64,000 nucleotides of DNA from Antribacter gilvus (lineage in GTDB: Bacteria; Actinomycetota; Actinomycetes; Actinomycetales; Cellulomonadaceae), in the NCBI RefSeq assembly GCF_003946865.1, contig NZ_QXTH01000005.1, positions 248,001-312,000 of the forward strand, given 5' to 3'. Below, piece after piece: positions 23,701-31,512 of this stretch. A model generated the notes under the pieces. That model saw nothing but the letters and a program-made list of their open reading frames with translations. It was not told where the DNA came from and ran no database searches. Both the position numbers and the translations under genes were made by a program. Each line of letters opens with the position of its first letter. Within the stretch, counting starts at the first letter, position 1.

Positions 23701-25767
23701 GGCGTCGGTCACCCACGGCCGGGCGCCGCCCGACCGGTCGCGGCCGAGAAGCTCGCGCACGAGGAAGACGGCGTGCGGGGCGTGCTTGCGTCCCTCCCAC
23801 TCCGCGGCGATCGACGCGGCGTAGGCGTCGAGCATCGCGGGCGGCACGGAGAGCGCCGCTCCGCCGACGACGTACTCCGAGCCGACGCCGGTGTACTCGC
23901 CGTTCACGAGCGACTCGTCGGGCATCTGCGCGGTGAGCCGCGCGAACCACTTGCCGTTCTCCAGCCGGCGCCACGCGTCCTGCGCGTCGATCGGGCACAC
24001 CCGGACCAGCAGGTACGCGAACCGCGCCTCAGCGTCCCAGACCTTCCAGTCGAACAGCCCGTAGGAGAGCAGTTTCGTGGCGCGCACGAGGTTGGCCAGC
24101 GGGGTGCGGGCGGCGAGCACGCAGCGCAGCGCCCAGCCGTGGTCCGCGCTGAACCGGTCGTCGGAGTCGAGCTGGTCGAGCAGCCGCTCGATCGAGCCCT
24201 GCCTCTCCAGCTCGGTCACCACCGAGACGAGCCCGGCGCCCACCTCGGGCGGCGCGTTGCTGCCGACGGCGTTCGCGGGCGCGCTGGTGGCCGCGGCGGC
24301 CAGGGTGCCCCGGCTGACCGGGGTGACCAGCTCGGGCTGCGCGGCCGGGGCCTTGGGGCACAGCGTCGCCAGGACCTTCAGCGCGTCCCGGGCGGCCGCG
24401 TCGTCGGGCTCGCGCAGGATCCCCGCCACCTGCTCGGCGACGATCCCCAGGCCGGGCTGGCTGCCCGGGACCCCCGCGACACGGTCGGCGGCGGTCACCC
24501 CTCCGCCGACGCCCATGCTCGTGGCTGACCGCGGCTGCTCCCGGGCGATCGCCTGCTCCAGCTCCACGGCGTCGTCCCCCGGGGGCGTCGACGACAGGAG
24601 GTCGCGGAAGGTGGGCCGCCGGGACTTCAGCAGCGCGGTGAGCACCTCCGCACCCGCCCGCCGGAGCGTCGCGAGCAGGGCCCGCCGTGCCGCGGGGCCG
24701 AGGCGGCTGGGGTCGACGGGCGCGAGCGCCTCGGTCACCCCCCGGTGGTAGTCCGCGTAGGGGCGGTACTTCTCGGCGACGCCCTTCAGCTCCTCGGCGC
24801 TCATCGCCGACAGCACCGCCACCGCCGCCTCGGGGAAGGTCGTGTGCTGCTTCGCGTTCATGCGGCCGAGCGCGACCCGGGTCTTCGCGGGCAGCGCACG
24901 CACCAGGGCCCGCGCCACGAGGAACGGCAGGGTCGCGAGCACCCGCAGGCAGTCCTCGACCCCTTCGGACCTCAGATCGAAGAACGAGCCCTCGACCCGG
25001 GCCTGGATCACCCGCACGTCCGCGACGTGGTTGAGCGCCACGAGCGTCTCCAGCCGGGACTCGAGCTTCGCGACGTCGGGGCGGTCCTCCGACCAGTCCA
25101 CCAGCGTGTCCCACGCCTTCGTCACCCCCGAGGCGCCCTCGTCCCGTGCCAGGTGCCCGTCCGGGAGCACCCCCCGTGGCCGCCACAGCGGCCGGCCCTG
25201 GGCGGCGGCCGCCGCGAGCCCCGCAGCCTCGCCCTCCGCGCGGGTGACGTCCGGCGCCGGCGCCCCGGCCAGACCGCGGTTCTCGTGCTGGCGCACGTGC
25301 GCGAGCTCGTGCACCAGCAGGGCGAACGTCCGGTCGAGGTCGTCGGCGGGCGGGCCGAACAGCGTCACCAGGCCGGGAGCCGCCGCCCCGTGGGCCGACG
25401 AGCCGACGTCGGGCCGCAGCACGATCCGCACCGTCCCGTCGAGCCCGAGCGCGGGGAGGGCGCGCCCCGCCGCGGAGTCGACCCGCGCGCGATAGGCGAC
25501 GCTGGGCCGCCCGGACTCCCTCCTCGTGTGATCGGTAAGCGCCGAGGTAGTGCGTTCGTCCGGCTCGGTCATGGGCCGGCCCGTGACCGAGCCGGACGAA
25601 CGCACTACCTCGGCGTTGCCGGGCACCCGGCTGGGAGCGCGGTCCGCGCCCGGCGCGCTCTCCTCCGCCGGCCGCGCCCGGGCGAGCGCGAGGGACCGGC
25701 CCGGCGGCGGCGAACCGTCCCCCGCGCCGGACGACGTCGCCGTCCCCGCGCCCGCTGTCGACGGCAC
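17770..25767 (-). CDS. Giant eCIS-core (DUF4157) protein with HExxH motif and long beta-repeat region
   Basis: About 2,665 residues, last gene of the eCIS operon. GTG 25767 follows the preceding stop by 4 bases; ATG 25572 is the alternative (about 2,600 aa). After a disordered Ala/Pro/Arg-rich leader, residues about 148-162 read LLVHELAHVRQHENR, the HExxH zinc-peptidase-like motif of the eCIS core domain (DUF4157), a marker of eCIS loci. A helical region follows to about residue 900. A hydrophobic Gly/Pro stretch lies around 1100-1150. A predicted coiled coil is near 1265-1295 (RIALLVQKIATLDAQLADRR). Then about 1,300 residues are repeated short beta-strands (GVTIDIGSVTVGPVTGDIE-like), reminiscent of AsmA/TamB-type beta-groove proteins. 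It could be a cargo, a cargo carrier or a structural sleeve; the role is open. Confidence 0.8.
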   Translation of the reverse strand: MPSTAGAGTATSSGAGDGSPPPGRSLALARARPAEESAPGADRAPSRVPGNAEVVRSSGSVTGRPMTEPDERTTSALTDHTRRESGRPSVAYRARVDSAAGRALPALGLDGTVRIVLRPDVGSSAHGAAAPGLVTLFGPPADDLDRTFALLVHELAHVRQHENRGLAGAPAPDVTRAEGEAAGLAAAAAQGRPLWRPRGVLPDGHLARDEGASGVTKAWDTLVDWSEDRPDVAKLESRLETLVALNHVADVRVIQARVEGSFFDLRSEGVEDCLRVLATLPFLVARALVRALPAKTRVALGRMNAKQHTTFPEAAVAVLSAMSAEELKGVAEKYRPYADYHRGVTEALAPVDPSRLGPAARRALLATLRRAGAEVLTALLKSRRPTFRDLLSSTPPGDDAVELEQAIAREQPRSATSMGVGGGVTAADRVAGVPGSQPGLGIVAEQVAGILREPDDAAARDALKVLATLCPKAPAAQPELVTPVSRGTLAAAATSAPANAVGSNAPPEVGAGLVSVVTELERQGSIERLLDQLDSDDRFSADHGWALRCVLAARTPLANLVRATKLLSYGLFDWKVWDAEARFAYLLVRVCPIDAQDAWRRLENGKWFARLTAQMPDESLVNGEYTGVGSEYVVGGAALSVPPAMLDAYAASIAAEWEGRKHAPHAVFLVRELLGRDRSGGARPWVTDAAGQAGPADVPLRTAIVRRLDRRGTLQDIVDKLPDDFLLAEGTRGEVLELYRLRDPVRLWSQALSHLPGWLSWLWFDSRDAWLGTLALRALPPDEQARFAVEHPDVWQKFWSSLTAEQRRAMPSALASGAEQDLRTRDAIRVRLADERLWTEEHALELRALINLAVAADDRRWVFDLSRRLRADLLAKAAAPGRRLAALVADLELYDEAAGRTAYQPRNPAASGAPLWARTIVVGVRGVFGVLVPYALFGEHTLIGRTMKAHAFSLDAVQGALGGDLVPGLTLATGAGGNRIDVDVTFEAGFVTRLRVPRIEIASTNIVRPGATYRTGRATLTDLRITAGFGDRHYTQPLFVSALLGGVDVRDLVVVDAGLPVSPLSAAIVGARSLAFAATQDGTWDAHTKQDLVLPSGMAAFPVPVFGPLFQLLSNIVALTGSVPGDLSPLGIATMFLPTPPGLGGWLFGKARNNILGRIDPTPPLATHLWGLAAEGRWAPPRSATERATDALGMLRAYGVSLASFTVEGLSLGAGTQVTSFEISELHVGINRGGGLSASLRTTAGSLRGVVGTLTSARDELPAGDPKRPELDRRIALLVQKIATLDAQLADRRRELQARLDKGETLTPPERAELASATDLAADEARLTALEAKDRVHPGTLTEKERKELVELTRRRRAALGVTIDIGSVTVGPVTGDIETGGLVLEGVHLQASVPSSAVDLARGYLDDTSLVEQFLAGGPTVPTPADLARTASLSVTVDSTRFVATDPAQPALVVKASTLPPSAEIGAALAAMPEIPGNAGLRARLQAAKDALVLLELRQKAARTSSDPVERAKAEQDVRWITDEARRLLGVEVGGITFGRITGVLDPRTGKASLVVPAVLTDVALPGAMIDRLTGDVEVGVTIGAKPVAPELGLRNVQATGVQLAQGSIGAVSLASLTGSVQRTPKGWRIPDLALQGLVLGTVALGTPANGVTAEQVTVSAMKADVELGYSGEGDARALSSVVVRSLHVASLAGKNLALDSADAEGTMKVRVEQGELRDLRATDVELARGEAGWELVKASASVGAVVDVRYAVALSTLASGKRPAATTTVEGKVESAPTAGAAGPEPAISAAYAVDEKGRHYSLDVRSLVATGTKYRSPDGKVTIDTATLAKAHVEGGDAGLSATATFADLRVGAVSWKVGTGRLSGKGPVTVRRADVAATRDPARKAPWSVTEIDLHDVAASNLTYDDPPMRFEIGGPVAPGVAPLRVGRVRLHPAAGTVRVEDVRASFSGKLSSTLGLQGDLRLASAKVELHENDRVVAVLRGGSGGVTVSGDHAARIDLEGLREASLDISKDAVRLGVELDSVRLSQLRVDTEVSGKRILVTSGWVGGVTLRGVHAKARADRWPPGAAPKGASAFRRVVVERFDIDDVVLSAVQLELPGENLTVSTAYVSASDPVTIRGLSLTRTRGPAGEGQQDFVYDLGTGAVQGTLSARQLSLGATAGLRGKLTNADLALTTGYASIDWLSTGGTRIVVADPALAMKRLVEFPGGRFRVGKLAADQVVVEDGKVTATGSWLEGLDYQSLGPAGHLLYQVKIGRAKAGDLSYTPGPKSPSGKSTFSVPDLEIEEAEFYLDLLRLSPPAPVLPVGTEPPAPAPSSSSEAEFLRPTLAALDGELAVVMFVSADAVGWKDIQIGSTTPLVVPIKDGAVDVATFERNIQAAGIESTYNPEWAGRVGGSAWQVREWVVEGAAQDPLLRLAGDRLQLGVYWFNTPEDVRGKTPDKRPDDADWKPLLQWDLHPVDVKRALGGEFALWSAIFRMHEDPYVSPAKEAVEVRREFAEFDLTDEQINHIVATRRTQRRLESRAMMDSLEIRSLVGNLNVRSSAAIPLTITSASANGLIMLSKDAVMGLTVSGGLPALHTPRVRPAAPANPGALDLALDALAIDSVQLDLKGVGKVETGSIQVLGLRDARLYFDHAHRFTPSLLKGTITKGTATGITWEAP
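25540..25615. repeat. 76-bp palindrome with perfect 32-bp arms at the start of the giant eCIS-core gene
   Basis: Arms 25540-25571 and 25584-25615 are exact inverted repeats of 32 bp. The 12-base centre contains the self-complementary GGGCCGGCCC. It lies inside the reading frame if translation starts at GTG 25767, and brackets the alternative ATG at 25572. It resembles the intergenic palindromes of this window rather than coding DNA, so it may be an attenuator or terminator between the baseplate genes and the giant gene. Confidence 0.8.
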
Positions 25768-25771
25768 CGGC

Positions 25772-28700
25772 TCACCCGATCGTGTTGAACGGGTACCAGG
25801 TGTCGAGCGGCGCCGGGAACGGCCGGTTCCCCGGAAGGATCGCTCGCCCCGCGACGACGTTGCCCGTGATCGCCGCCGCGCCGACGGCCCCGACCGCCAG
25901 GGAGGCCCGCCTGTCGTCCCGCGCACCCGCGATGACGTTGCCCGTGATCGCGGCGCTGCCGAGCCCGATCACCACCACGGCGAAGGTGGCGTCGTGGGAG
26001 ACGAACCGGTTGCCGGTGACGGCGCTCGCGCTGCCGTCGACGTCGAACCCGTGGATCGACACGGGACGGTAGTTGTAGACGAAGAGGGCGGGCCCGCCCG
26101 CCTGGCGGTTCGGCGTCGTGCACTCGACGGTGTTCGACGCCAGGTTCAGCGTGGTCCGCAGTCCTCGTCCCGGGCCGTCGTCGTCGCGCAGCCGCTCCAG
26201 CGCCACGAGGCCGCCCAGGACGGCGACCAGGGGCTCGGGCTGCATCGTGAGCATCTGCGGGGTCTCCACGACCTCCGGGTCGGCGTCGATCACGACGGAC
26301 ACGGCGAGCCGGGCCCGCGCCCCCGCACGGGCCGGGGCCTCCGCCCTGGCCGTGGCCCCCGCCGTGGCCGAGTCCCCGGCCGCCCGCCGCTTCCGCGTCG
26401 CCTTCGTCCCGGCGGCCCCCTCGTCCCGCAGCGCCTCCTTCCCCTCCTCCGGCTGCTCGGCGACGAACCGCTCGACCAGCGCGGCGGTGCTCGCGCCGGC
26501 GGCCTCCTGGGCGTCCGCGAAGTACTTCCTGGTGTGGGCGGGCTCCTCGGCGACGTAGCCCTTGGGTCGCTCGTCCGGGTCGGGCAGCGGGTAGAGCGTG
26601 GCGAGCTGGAGGAGGTAGACCAGCACGCTGTCGAGCATCCCCGCCCCCAGCGCGCCGGCGGCGAGCTGCGTCGCGGCGAGGTTGTGGGTCGTGCGGTCGG
26701 AGCGCCCGGCGACGTCCGTCCCGGCGAACGCGGCCGACTCGACGAACCAGAACCCGCCGTAGCAGTCCTCGACGTGGTTGTCCTGCACGGTCACCTGGCC
26801 GAGGTCGGCCACGACGAGCGCCGGGGTCGAGAGGCCCGCGAACCGGTTGCGGGCGATCACCGCGTCGTCGAGCAGCGCGGGGAGCCGGGCGGCGCCGAGG
26901 GAACGGACCTTCCGGTGGCGGGCCTCGCGCGACAGGGAGACCTGGCTGTGCAGCAGCCCGGCGAGGAGCCGGATCGCCCCGCCCTCCGGGGGGACGGTGT
27001 CGAACGCGTCGTGCAGGAACCGGTTGTCGGTGAGCCGCAGCCCCCACAGCGCCCCCGCCGCGAGGACGCCGACGCCGAGCACGCTGCGCGGGGCCGGAGA
27101 GCTCGGCCGGTCGTCGCCGAGCGTGTAGCGGAACACGCAGCCGGTCACGGCGAGCACCGCGCAGTTGACGGGCCGCACGCCGATCGACACCCGCACCTCG
27201 GGGGCCTCGTCGTTCACGGCCCGCACCGTCGCCGCCTCGTACGCCCCGCCCGCGACGCCGCTCACCCGGCCGAACTCGAAGGGCACCTGCGGCAGCTCGA
27301 GCTCGAACCCCGCGATCGTCACGTCGTCCGCCTCGACGAGGACGATGAGCCCCTGCCCGAAGGCCGCGAGCCGCTCGTCGCCGAGGCCCGGGTCGACGGT
27401 GAGCACCGCCGCGCCGCACCCGCTCAGCACGAGGTTGGAGTGCTGCTCCCGCAGCACGATCGGCTCGCGCAGCTCGTACCGCCCCTGCTCGAAGCACACC
27501 GTCACGCGGTCCGCGCGCTCCTTGATCGACCGGTTCGCCACCGCGCGGTCGATGATCGCCTGCAGCCGCGGGGCGTCCTCGGGCCGCACCTCGACGGTGC
27601 AGCAGCAGCCTCCCCCGGGCTCGATCTCGGTGAGCGGGTCGAACGGCCTGCGGCAGTCCTCGACGACGTCGAGCACGCCCTGGTCGACCCGGTCCACGAC
27701 CGCGAGCGGGCACACCCACTGCCGTGGGCCGTCGGGCGGCTGCGGCGTCCGCAGGTAGCGCGCCGGGTACACGGCGGTCGGGGTCTCGGGCCGCACGCCG
27801 ATGCACCAGAAGTCGTCGACGTGGAGCCGCGGCGCCCGCGTCGACGACAGCGTGACCTGCATGCCCGTGCCCGTCAGGTCCACGGGGGTGCCGAGGGTCA
27901 GGCCCGTCAGGTGCTCCTCCCACACCCGCAGGTAGAGCCGGGGGTCGGCGGCGTAGTCCGCCGGCAGGGGCGCCGGGAGCCGCACGGTCCGGCCGTCCGG
28001 GTCGTACGGCGCGGGCAGCACGGCGACGACGCCGCCCGTCGCGGCGACGAAACCCTCGGCGACCTGGTCGGCAGACACCAGCACCGCGGTCGAGCGCAGC
28101 ACCTGGACCGCCTGGCCGGTGCGGGGCCGGTGGTGGTCGTCGACCGGGCTGCGGTCCAGCGTGAGCACGGGGTTGACGCTCTTGTCGGGCGTCACCCGGT
28201 AGAGGTGCGAGGCGTCGTCGTACCCCCACACCGCGTCGAAGGTGCCGTCGCGGCGCACGGCCGTGACCTGGAACCGGATGCACTGGTTCTCCGCACCGAG
28301 GTAGCCGCCCGTGCTGCTCGGTTCGCACGCCGAGCCCGCGTCGGGGTCCTGCCGCCAGGACACGCGCAGGCGGGCCGTCGAGGCGAGCCGCATCGTCTCC
28401 GGCTCGAACGTCAGGCCGTCGCGCGCGAAGTCCCGCACGGACTCCTCCAGGGCGTCGGCGCACGTGGTGGCATCCACTGTGTGCCGCAGCACCCGCTGGA
28501 CGACGCGGGTCCGCGCCGCACCGTCGGGCCCCCCGAGCGCCACCTCCAGGAGCGCCGGGTCCTCGACCGCCGTGACGTCGTGCTCCGTGAGGAGCAGGAG
28601 CACGTGCTCCCGGCCGAGCGGCCGCTCGTCCGCCACGGGCTGGTCGAGCCAGTCCGGCTGCTCCGACGTGAGGATCTCGTCGTCGAGGGTGACCCGCAGC

Positions 28701-28945
28701 CCGCCCACGTACATGGTCCCGGGGCCGACGACGAGGTCCGTGCCCGGCCCGGCGCTGACGGCGTACCCGTCGTCGGGGGTGCCCGCCCGGCCGACGACGT
28801 CGAGCAGCACCTCGCGGCGCTCCTCGGCGCCGATGACCCGCTCCTCGTTCTGCTCCGCCTCGAGCGCGACCCGGCCCTGCTGGGTGACGACCCCCGTGTA
28901 CCGGCGCGCGGGGTCGTAGGAAAGACGTGCTACATCGGTGGCCAT
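25772..28945 (-). CDS. eCIS-associated parallel beta-helix protein, DUF6519-like N-terminus
   Basis: A 1,057-residue protein. The N-terminus RLSYDPARRYTGVVTQQGRV, then EAEQNEERVIGAE, resembles the DUF6519 motif found in tail-associated proteins of actinobacterial contractile systems. From about residue 440 come right-handed parallel beta-helix repeats (NLVLSGCGAAVLTV, ADDVTIAGFELELP, LAVTGCVFRYTL, QVTVQDNHVEDCYGGF, SAAITGNVIAGARDD). This fold is typical of carbohydrate-binding or -cleaving tail spikes. An Ala/Arg-rich linker lies around residues 840-880. It overlaps the preceding gene by 16 bases. A receptor-binding or fibre role is the likeliest, by position and fold only. Confidence 0.75.
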   Translation of the reverse strand: MATDVARLSYDPARRYTGVVTQQGRVALEAEQNEERVIGAEERREVLLDVVGRAGTPDDGYAVSAGPGTDLVVGPGTMYVGGLRVTLDDEILTSEQPDWLDQPVADERPLGREHVLLLLTEHDVTAVEDPALLEVALGGPDGAARTRVVQRVLRHTVDATTCADALEESVRDFARDGLTFEPETMRLASTARLRVSWRQDPDAGSACEPSSTGGYLGAENQCIRFQVTAVRRDGTFDAVWGYDDASHLYRVTPDKSVNPVLTLDRSPVDDHHRPRTGQAVQVLRSTAVLVSADQVAEGFVAATGGVVAVLPAPYDPDGRTVRLPAPLPADYAADPRLYLRVWEEHLTGLTLGTPVDLTGTGMQVTLSSTRAPRLHVDDFWCIGVRPETPTAVYPARYLRTPQPPDGPRQWVCPLAVVDRVDQGVLDVVEDCRRPFDPLTEIEPGGGCCCTVEVRPEDAPRLQAIIDRAVANRSIKERADRVTVCFEQGRYELREPIVLREQHSNLVLSGCGAAVLTVDPGLGDERLAAFGQGLIVLVEADDVTIAGFELELPQVPFEFGRVSGVAGGAYEAATVRAVNDEAPEVRVSIGVRPVNCAVLAVTGCVFRYTLGDDRPSSPAPRSVLGVGVLAAGALWGLRLTDNRFLHDAFDTVPPEGGAIRLLAGLLHSQVSLSREARHRKVRSLGAARLPALLDDAVIARNRFAGLSTPALVVADLGQVTVQDNHVEDCYGGFWFVESAAFAGTDVAGRSDRTTHNLAATQLAAGALGAGMLDSVLVYLLQLATLYPLPDPDERPKGYVAEEPAHTRKYFADAQEAAGASTAALVERFVAEQPEEGKEALRDEGAAGTKATRKRRAAGDSATAGATARAEAPARAGARARLAVSVVIDADPEVVETPQMLTMQPEPLVAVLGGLVALERLRDDDGPGRGLRTTLNLASNTVECTTPNRQAGGPALFVYNYRPVSIHGFDVDGSASAVTGNRFVSHDATFAVVVIGLGSAAITGNVIAGARDDRRASLAVGAVGAAAITGNVVAGRAILPGNRPFPAPLDTWYPFNTIG

Positions 28946-31512
28946 GGTCTGCCTCTCGTGAGCTCAGCATCCGTGTCGGCCTCGGGCAGGTGCACCAGCA
29001 CCGGCACGAGGCCCACGGGGAGGTATTCCTGCAGCTTGATGAGCAGGGACCGGTCCTTGACGGAGGCCGCCTCGCGGCAGAACGCCCCCATTTCCGACCC
29101 GTCCTCGCTCCCGGTCAGCAGGCTCGGGACGCCCGCCGTGGACCCGTGCGCCACACCGGCGTCGGCGCCGTCGTGCAGCTGGGCGTAGCCCCACTCGCCG
29201 AAGCGGCGGCTGACCATGATCGGCGCCCCCGGGTCGATCCGGACCGACTCGTACCGGCGCGGCAGCGCGCTGCCCGTGGACCACGCGCTGAACCGGACGC
29301 AGCCGTGCTGCGCGTCCCGCACGCGCACCACGTCGTCGAGGACGGAGTCGCTGCACTCCAGCCGGTGCACGAACGCCTGCCCGAGCACGGTGGTACGGCA
29401 CAGCTCGACCGCCCCGTTGTCGGTCGCGAGCGCGGCGTCCGCCAGGGCGAGCGGGAACGCCTCGGCGAGCAGGCGCCGGTTGAGCGCCGCCAGCTCGGCG
29501 GCGGGGGGCGGCGTCACGGACGCGGCGAGCGCCGCGACCCAGGTGGACCGCTGCAGCGGGCGGGTCGCGAACCGCGGCTCCGTCCAGACGAGCGCCCCGT
29601 CGACGACGGCCTGCAGGTCGGCGACGAGCAGGGCGACGTCGGCCGGGGCAGGGGCGGCCCCGTCGACGTGCGCGGCGACGGCGGCGGCCGAGCCCGCGAG
29701 CTCGCCCGCGAGCCAGGTGGTCAGCTCGTCGTGCTGGTCGCGGAGCGCGGAGAAGAGCAGGTCGGCGTCGTGCACGCGGGTGACCGCGCCGGGCTCGTCG
29801 GTCGGCAGGCCCTGGAGCACGCTGTCCGCTACCTCGAGGGACTCGACCAGGCCGCCGCCCCGGACGCGCACCGGCCCGGTGAGGCACCGGTCGAGCACGA
29901 GCCGTTCGACCTGGCCCTCCACCCACAGGGTCACGGGCGCCAGGTCGCGGCCGTCCACGGACCGCTGGAACAGCGTCGGCGGCGACTGCGCGGCGCCGCT
30001 CGTCCCGGGGTCGAGCGTGCTGCACGTCAGGCGCACCTCGTCGAACCGCCCACGGAGGACGACGTCGGCGCCGGACACCAGCAGCCCGGCCAGGTGCAGG
30101 CGGCCGCCGGTCCCGGACGCGCCCGCCCCGCCGCCGGGGCCGCCGCCCGTGAAGACCCACGGCCCCGCGCCGACGTCGGCCCGGACCACGGCCCGCTCCC
30201 CCTGCGCGGCGCGGATCGTCACGTCCCGCAGCGGGGTCGCCGCCGAGCCGACGTCGGCCACCGCCGTGGACGTGCGCCCGTCGTCGATCACGACCGTGCC
30301 CACGCCGCCGAGCGCCGCGAGCGCGTTCGGCAGCGCGATCGCCGACCCTCCCGGGACGTGGCGCACCGGCGCCGGCTCCGCGGGCTCGTCGACGCCGGGC
30401 AGCCGCCGGTCGTAGGGCCCCGCGCCGACTCGGGAGAACAGCCCGTAGTGGTACCCCACCTCGAGCTGCGCGGCGCCCGCCGTCCGGAACCGGCCCACCT
30501 CGGGCCACACGGTGACGTCGGCGAGGTCGAGCGGGTCGGCCGTCCCCTCGGGCGTGACGGACAGGCTGCGCGGCCACAGGCTCGCGACGGGGTCGGGGAA
30601 CGCGGTGGGGTCGCCCGTCCCGAGCGCGGACGCCCGCACCGACTCCCACAGCGGGGTGGTCAGGGGCGCCGGGACCTGCCACACGTCGGTGGGCAGCCAC
30701 GTCTCGCCGTAGTCGTTGCCGCCGCGGGCCGCGGCCGTGAAGAGGGCGACCTGCCGCCCCGTCGGGTCGAACACGTAGTGGCCGGGGCAGCCGGCCACGG
30801 GCACGGGAGTCGCCCGGTCGACGCCGAACGAGATCGTGCGCCACAGGAAGAACGCGACCTTCGGGATCCCGTACCAGCCCAGGTCGCCGCGGCCGACCCG
30901 CACGTCCAGGCGGTGGGAGTACTCGTCGAACGCCGTGTGCGCGAGGCTCGCCCCGAGGGGGTGGCGCAGGTCCGCCCAGCCCCCGGCGGGAGTGCCGGTG
31001 AGCGGGCCGGTGAGCTGCCCGGCCCGCTGGAGGGCGCGGGCACCCGCGGGGTCCGCGCTGTCGGCGGGACGCCCGAGCGCCGGGTCGAGGCCGTGCCGCG
31101 TGCGCCCCAGGCGGCGGAACATCTCGATCGCGCGCGACTCGTAGCCGGTGACGTCGTGGGCGAGCTGCTCGAGGAGCGCGACGGTGCCCTTGCGGCGGCG
31201 GTACGAGATGGTGTTGGCCACGTCGAGCCGCTGGGCGCGCGCGTCCATCGCGGGCACGAGGTTCGTCGCGAGCAGCTCGGCCAGGTACGGCACCACCCAG
31301 GTGTCGCACGTCTCGATCGACTGGTCGTCCCAGAGCCGGTCGATGCTGCGCCGCACCACGGCCATGGAGGCGCCGATCCGCTCCAGGAGCTCGCGGAGGG
31401 GGCCGTCGCCGTCGACCGTCTCGCTGTCGGCGGCGCGGTACACCTCCGGCAGCAGCGACCACAGCTTGGCGGCGTACCGCTCCTCGTACCCGTCCTGCAC
31501 CGGGGTGCTCAT
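28930..31512 (-). CDS. gpI-like phage tail/baseplate protein of the eCIS
   Basis: About 860 residues from ATG 31512, overlapping the preceding stop (ATGA). The N-terminal 110 residues (KLWSLLPEVYRAADS, LRELLERIGASMAVVRRSID, CDTWVVPYLAELLATNLVP, YRRRKGTVALLEQLAHDVTG) match the tail protein I / P2 gpI type that joins wedge and fibre at the baseplate periphery. The rest, from about residue 300, is long and beta-rich with helix-like repeats (LHLAGLLVSGADVVLRGRF, LVESLEVADSVLQG), so it may carry a second beta-helix. The product would link the wedge to the beta-helix protein encoded next. Confidence 0.8.
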   Translation of the reverse strand: MSTPVQDGYEERYAAKLWSLLPEVYRAADSETVDGDGPLRELLERIGASMAVVRRSIDRLWDDQSIETCDTWVVPYLAELLATNLVPAMDARAQRLDVANTISYRRRKGTVALLEQLAHDVTGYESRAIEMFRRLGRTRHGLDPALGRPADSADPAGARALQRAGQLTGPLTGTPAGGWADLRHPLGASLAHTAFDEYSHRLDVRVGRGDLGWYGIPKVAFFLWRTISFGVDRATPVPVAGCPGHYVFDPTGRQVALFTAAARGGNDYGETWLPTDVWQVPAPLTTPLWESVRASALGTGDPTAFPDPVASLWPRSLSVTPEGTADPLDLADVTVWPEVGRFRTAGAAQLEVGYHYGLFSRVGAGPYDRRLPGVDEPAEPAPVRHVPGGSAIALPNALAALGGVGTVVIDDGRTSTAVADVGSAATPLRDVTIRAAQGERAVVRADVGAGPWVFTGGGPGGGAGASGTGGRLHLAGLLVSGADVVLRGRFDEVRLTCSTLDPGTSGAAQSPPTLFQRSVDGRDLAPVTLWVEGQVERLVLDRCLTGPVRVRGGGLVESLEVADSVLQGLPTDEPGAVTRVHDADLLFSALRDQHDELTTWLAGELAGSAAAVAAHVDGAAPAPADVALLVADLQAVVDGALVWTEPRFATRPLQRSTWVAALAASVTPPPAAELAALNRRLLAEAFPLALADAALATDNGAVELCRTTVLGQAFVHRLECSDSVLDDVVRVRDAQHGCVRFSAWSTGSALPRRYESVRIDPGAPIMVSRRFGEWGYAQLHDGADAGVAHGSTAGVPSLLTGSEDGSEMGAFCREAASVKDRSLLIKLQEYLPVGLVPVLVHLPEADTDAELTRGRPWPPM

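Noticed and set aside
25540-25615. Palindrome as terminal repeats of an insertion sequence
   Set aside because: No transposase frame lies between or beside the arms, and the arms are only 12 bases apart.
20857-29188. Very long plus-strand open frames (over 1,200 codons at 20857-24528 and 25550-29188) opposite the eCIS genes
   Set aside because: They are antisense to clearly conserved proteins, have Arg/Gly/Asp-biased composition typical of high-GC frame shadows, and contain no domain signatures.
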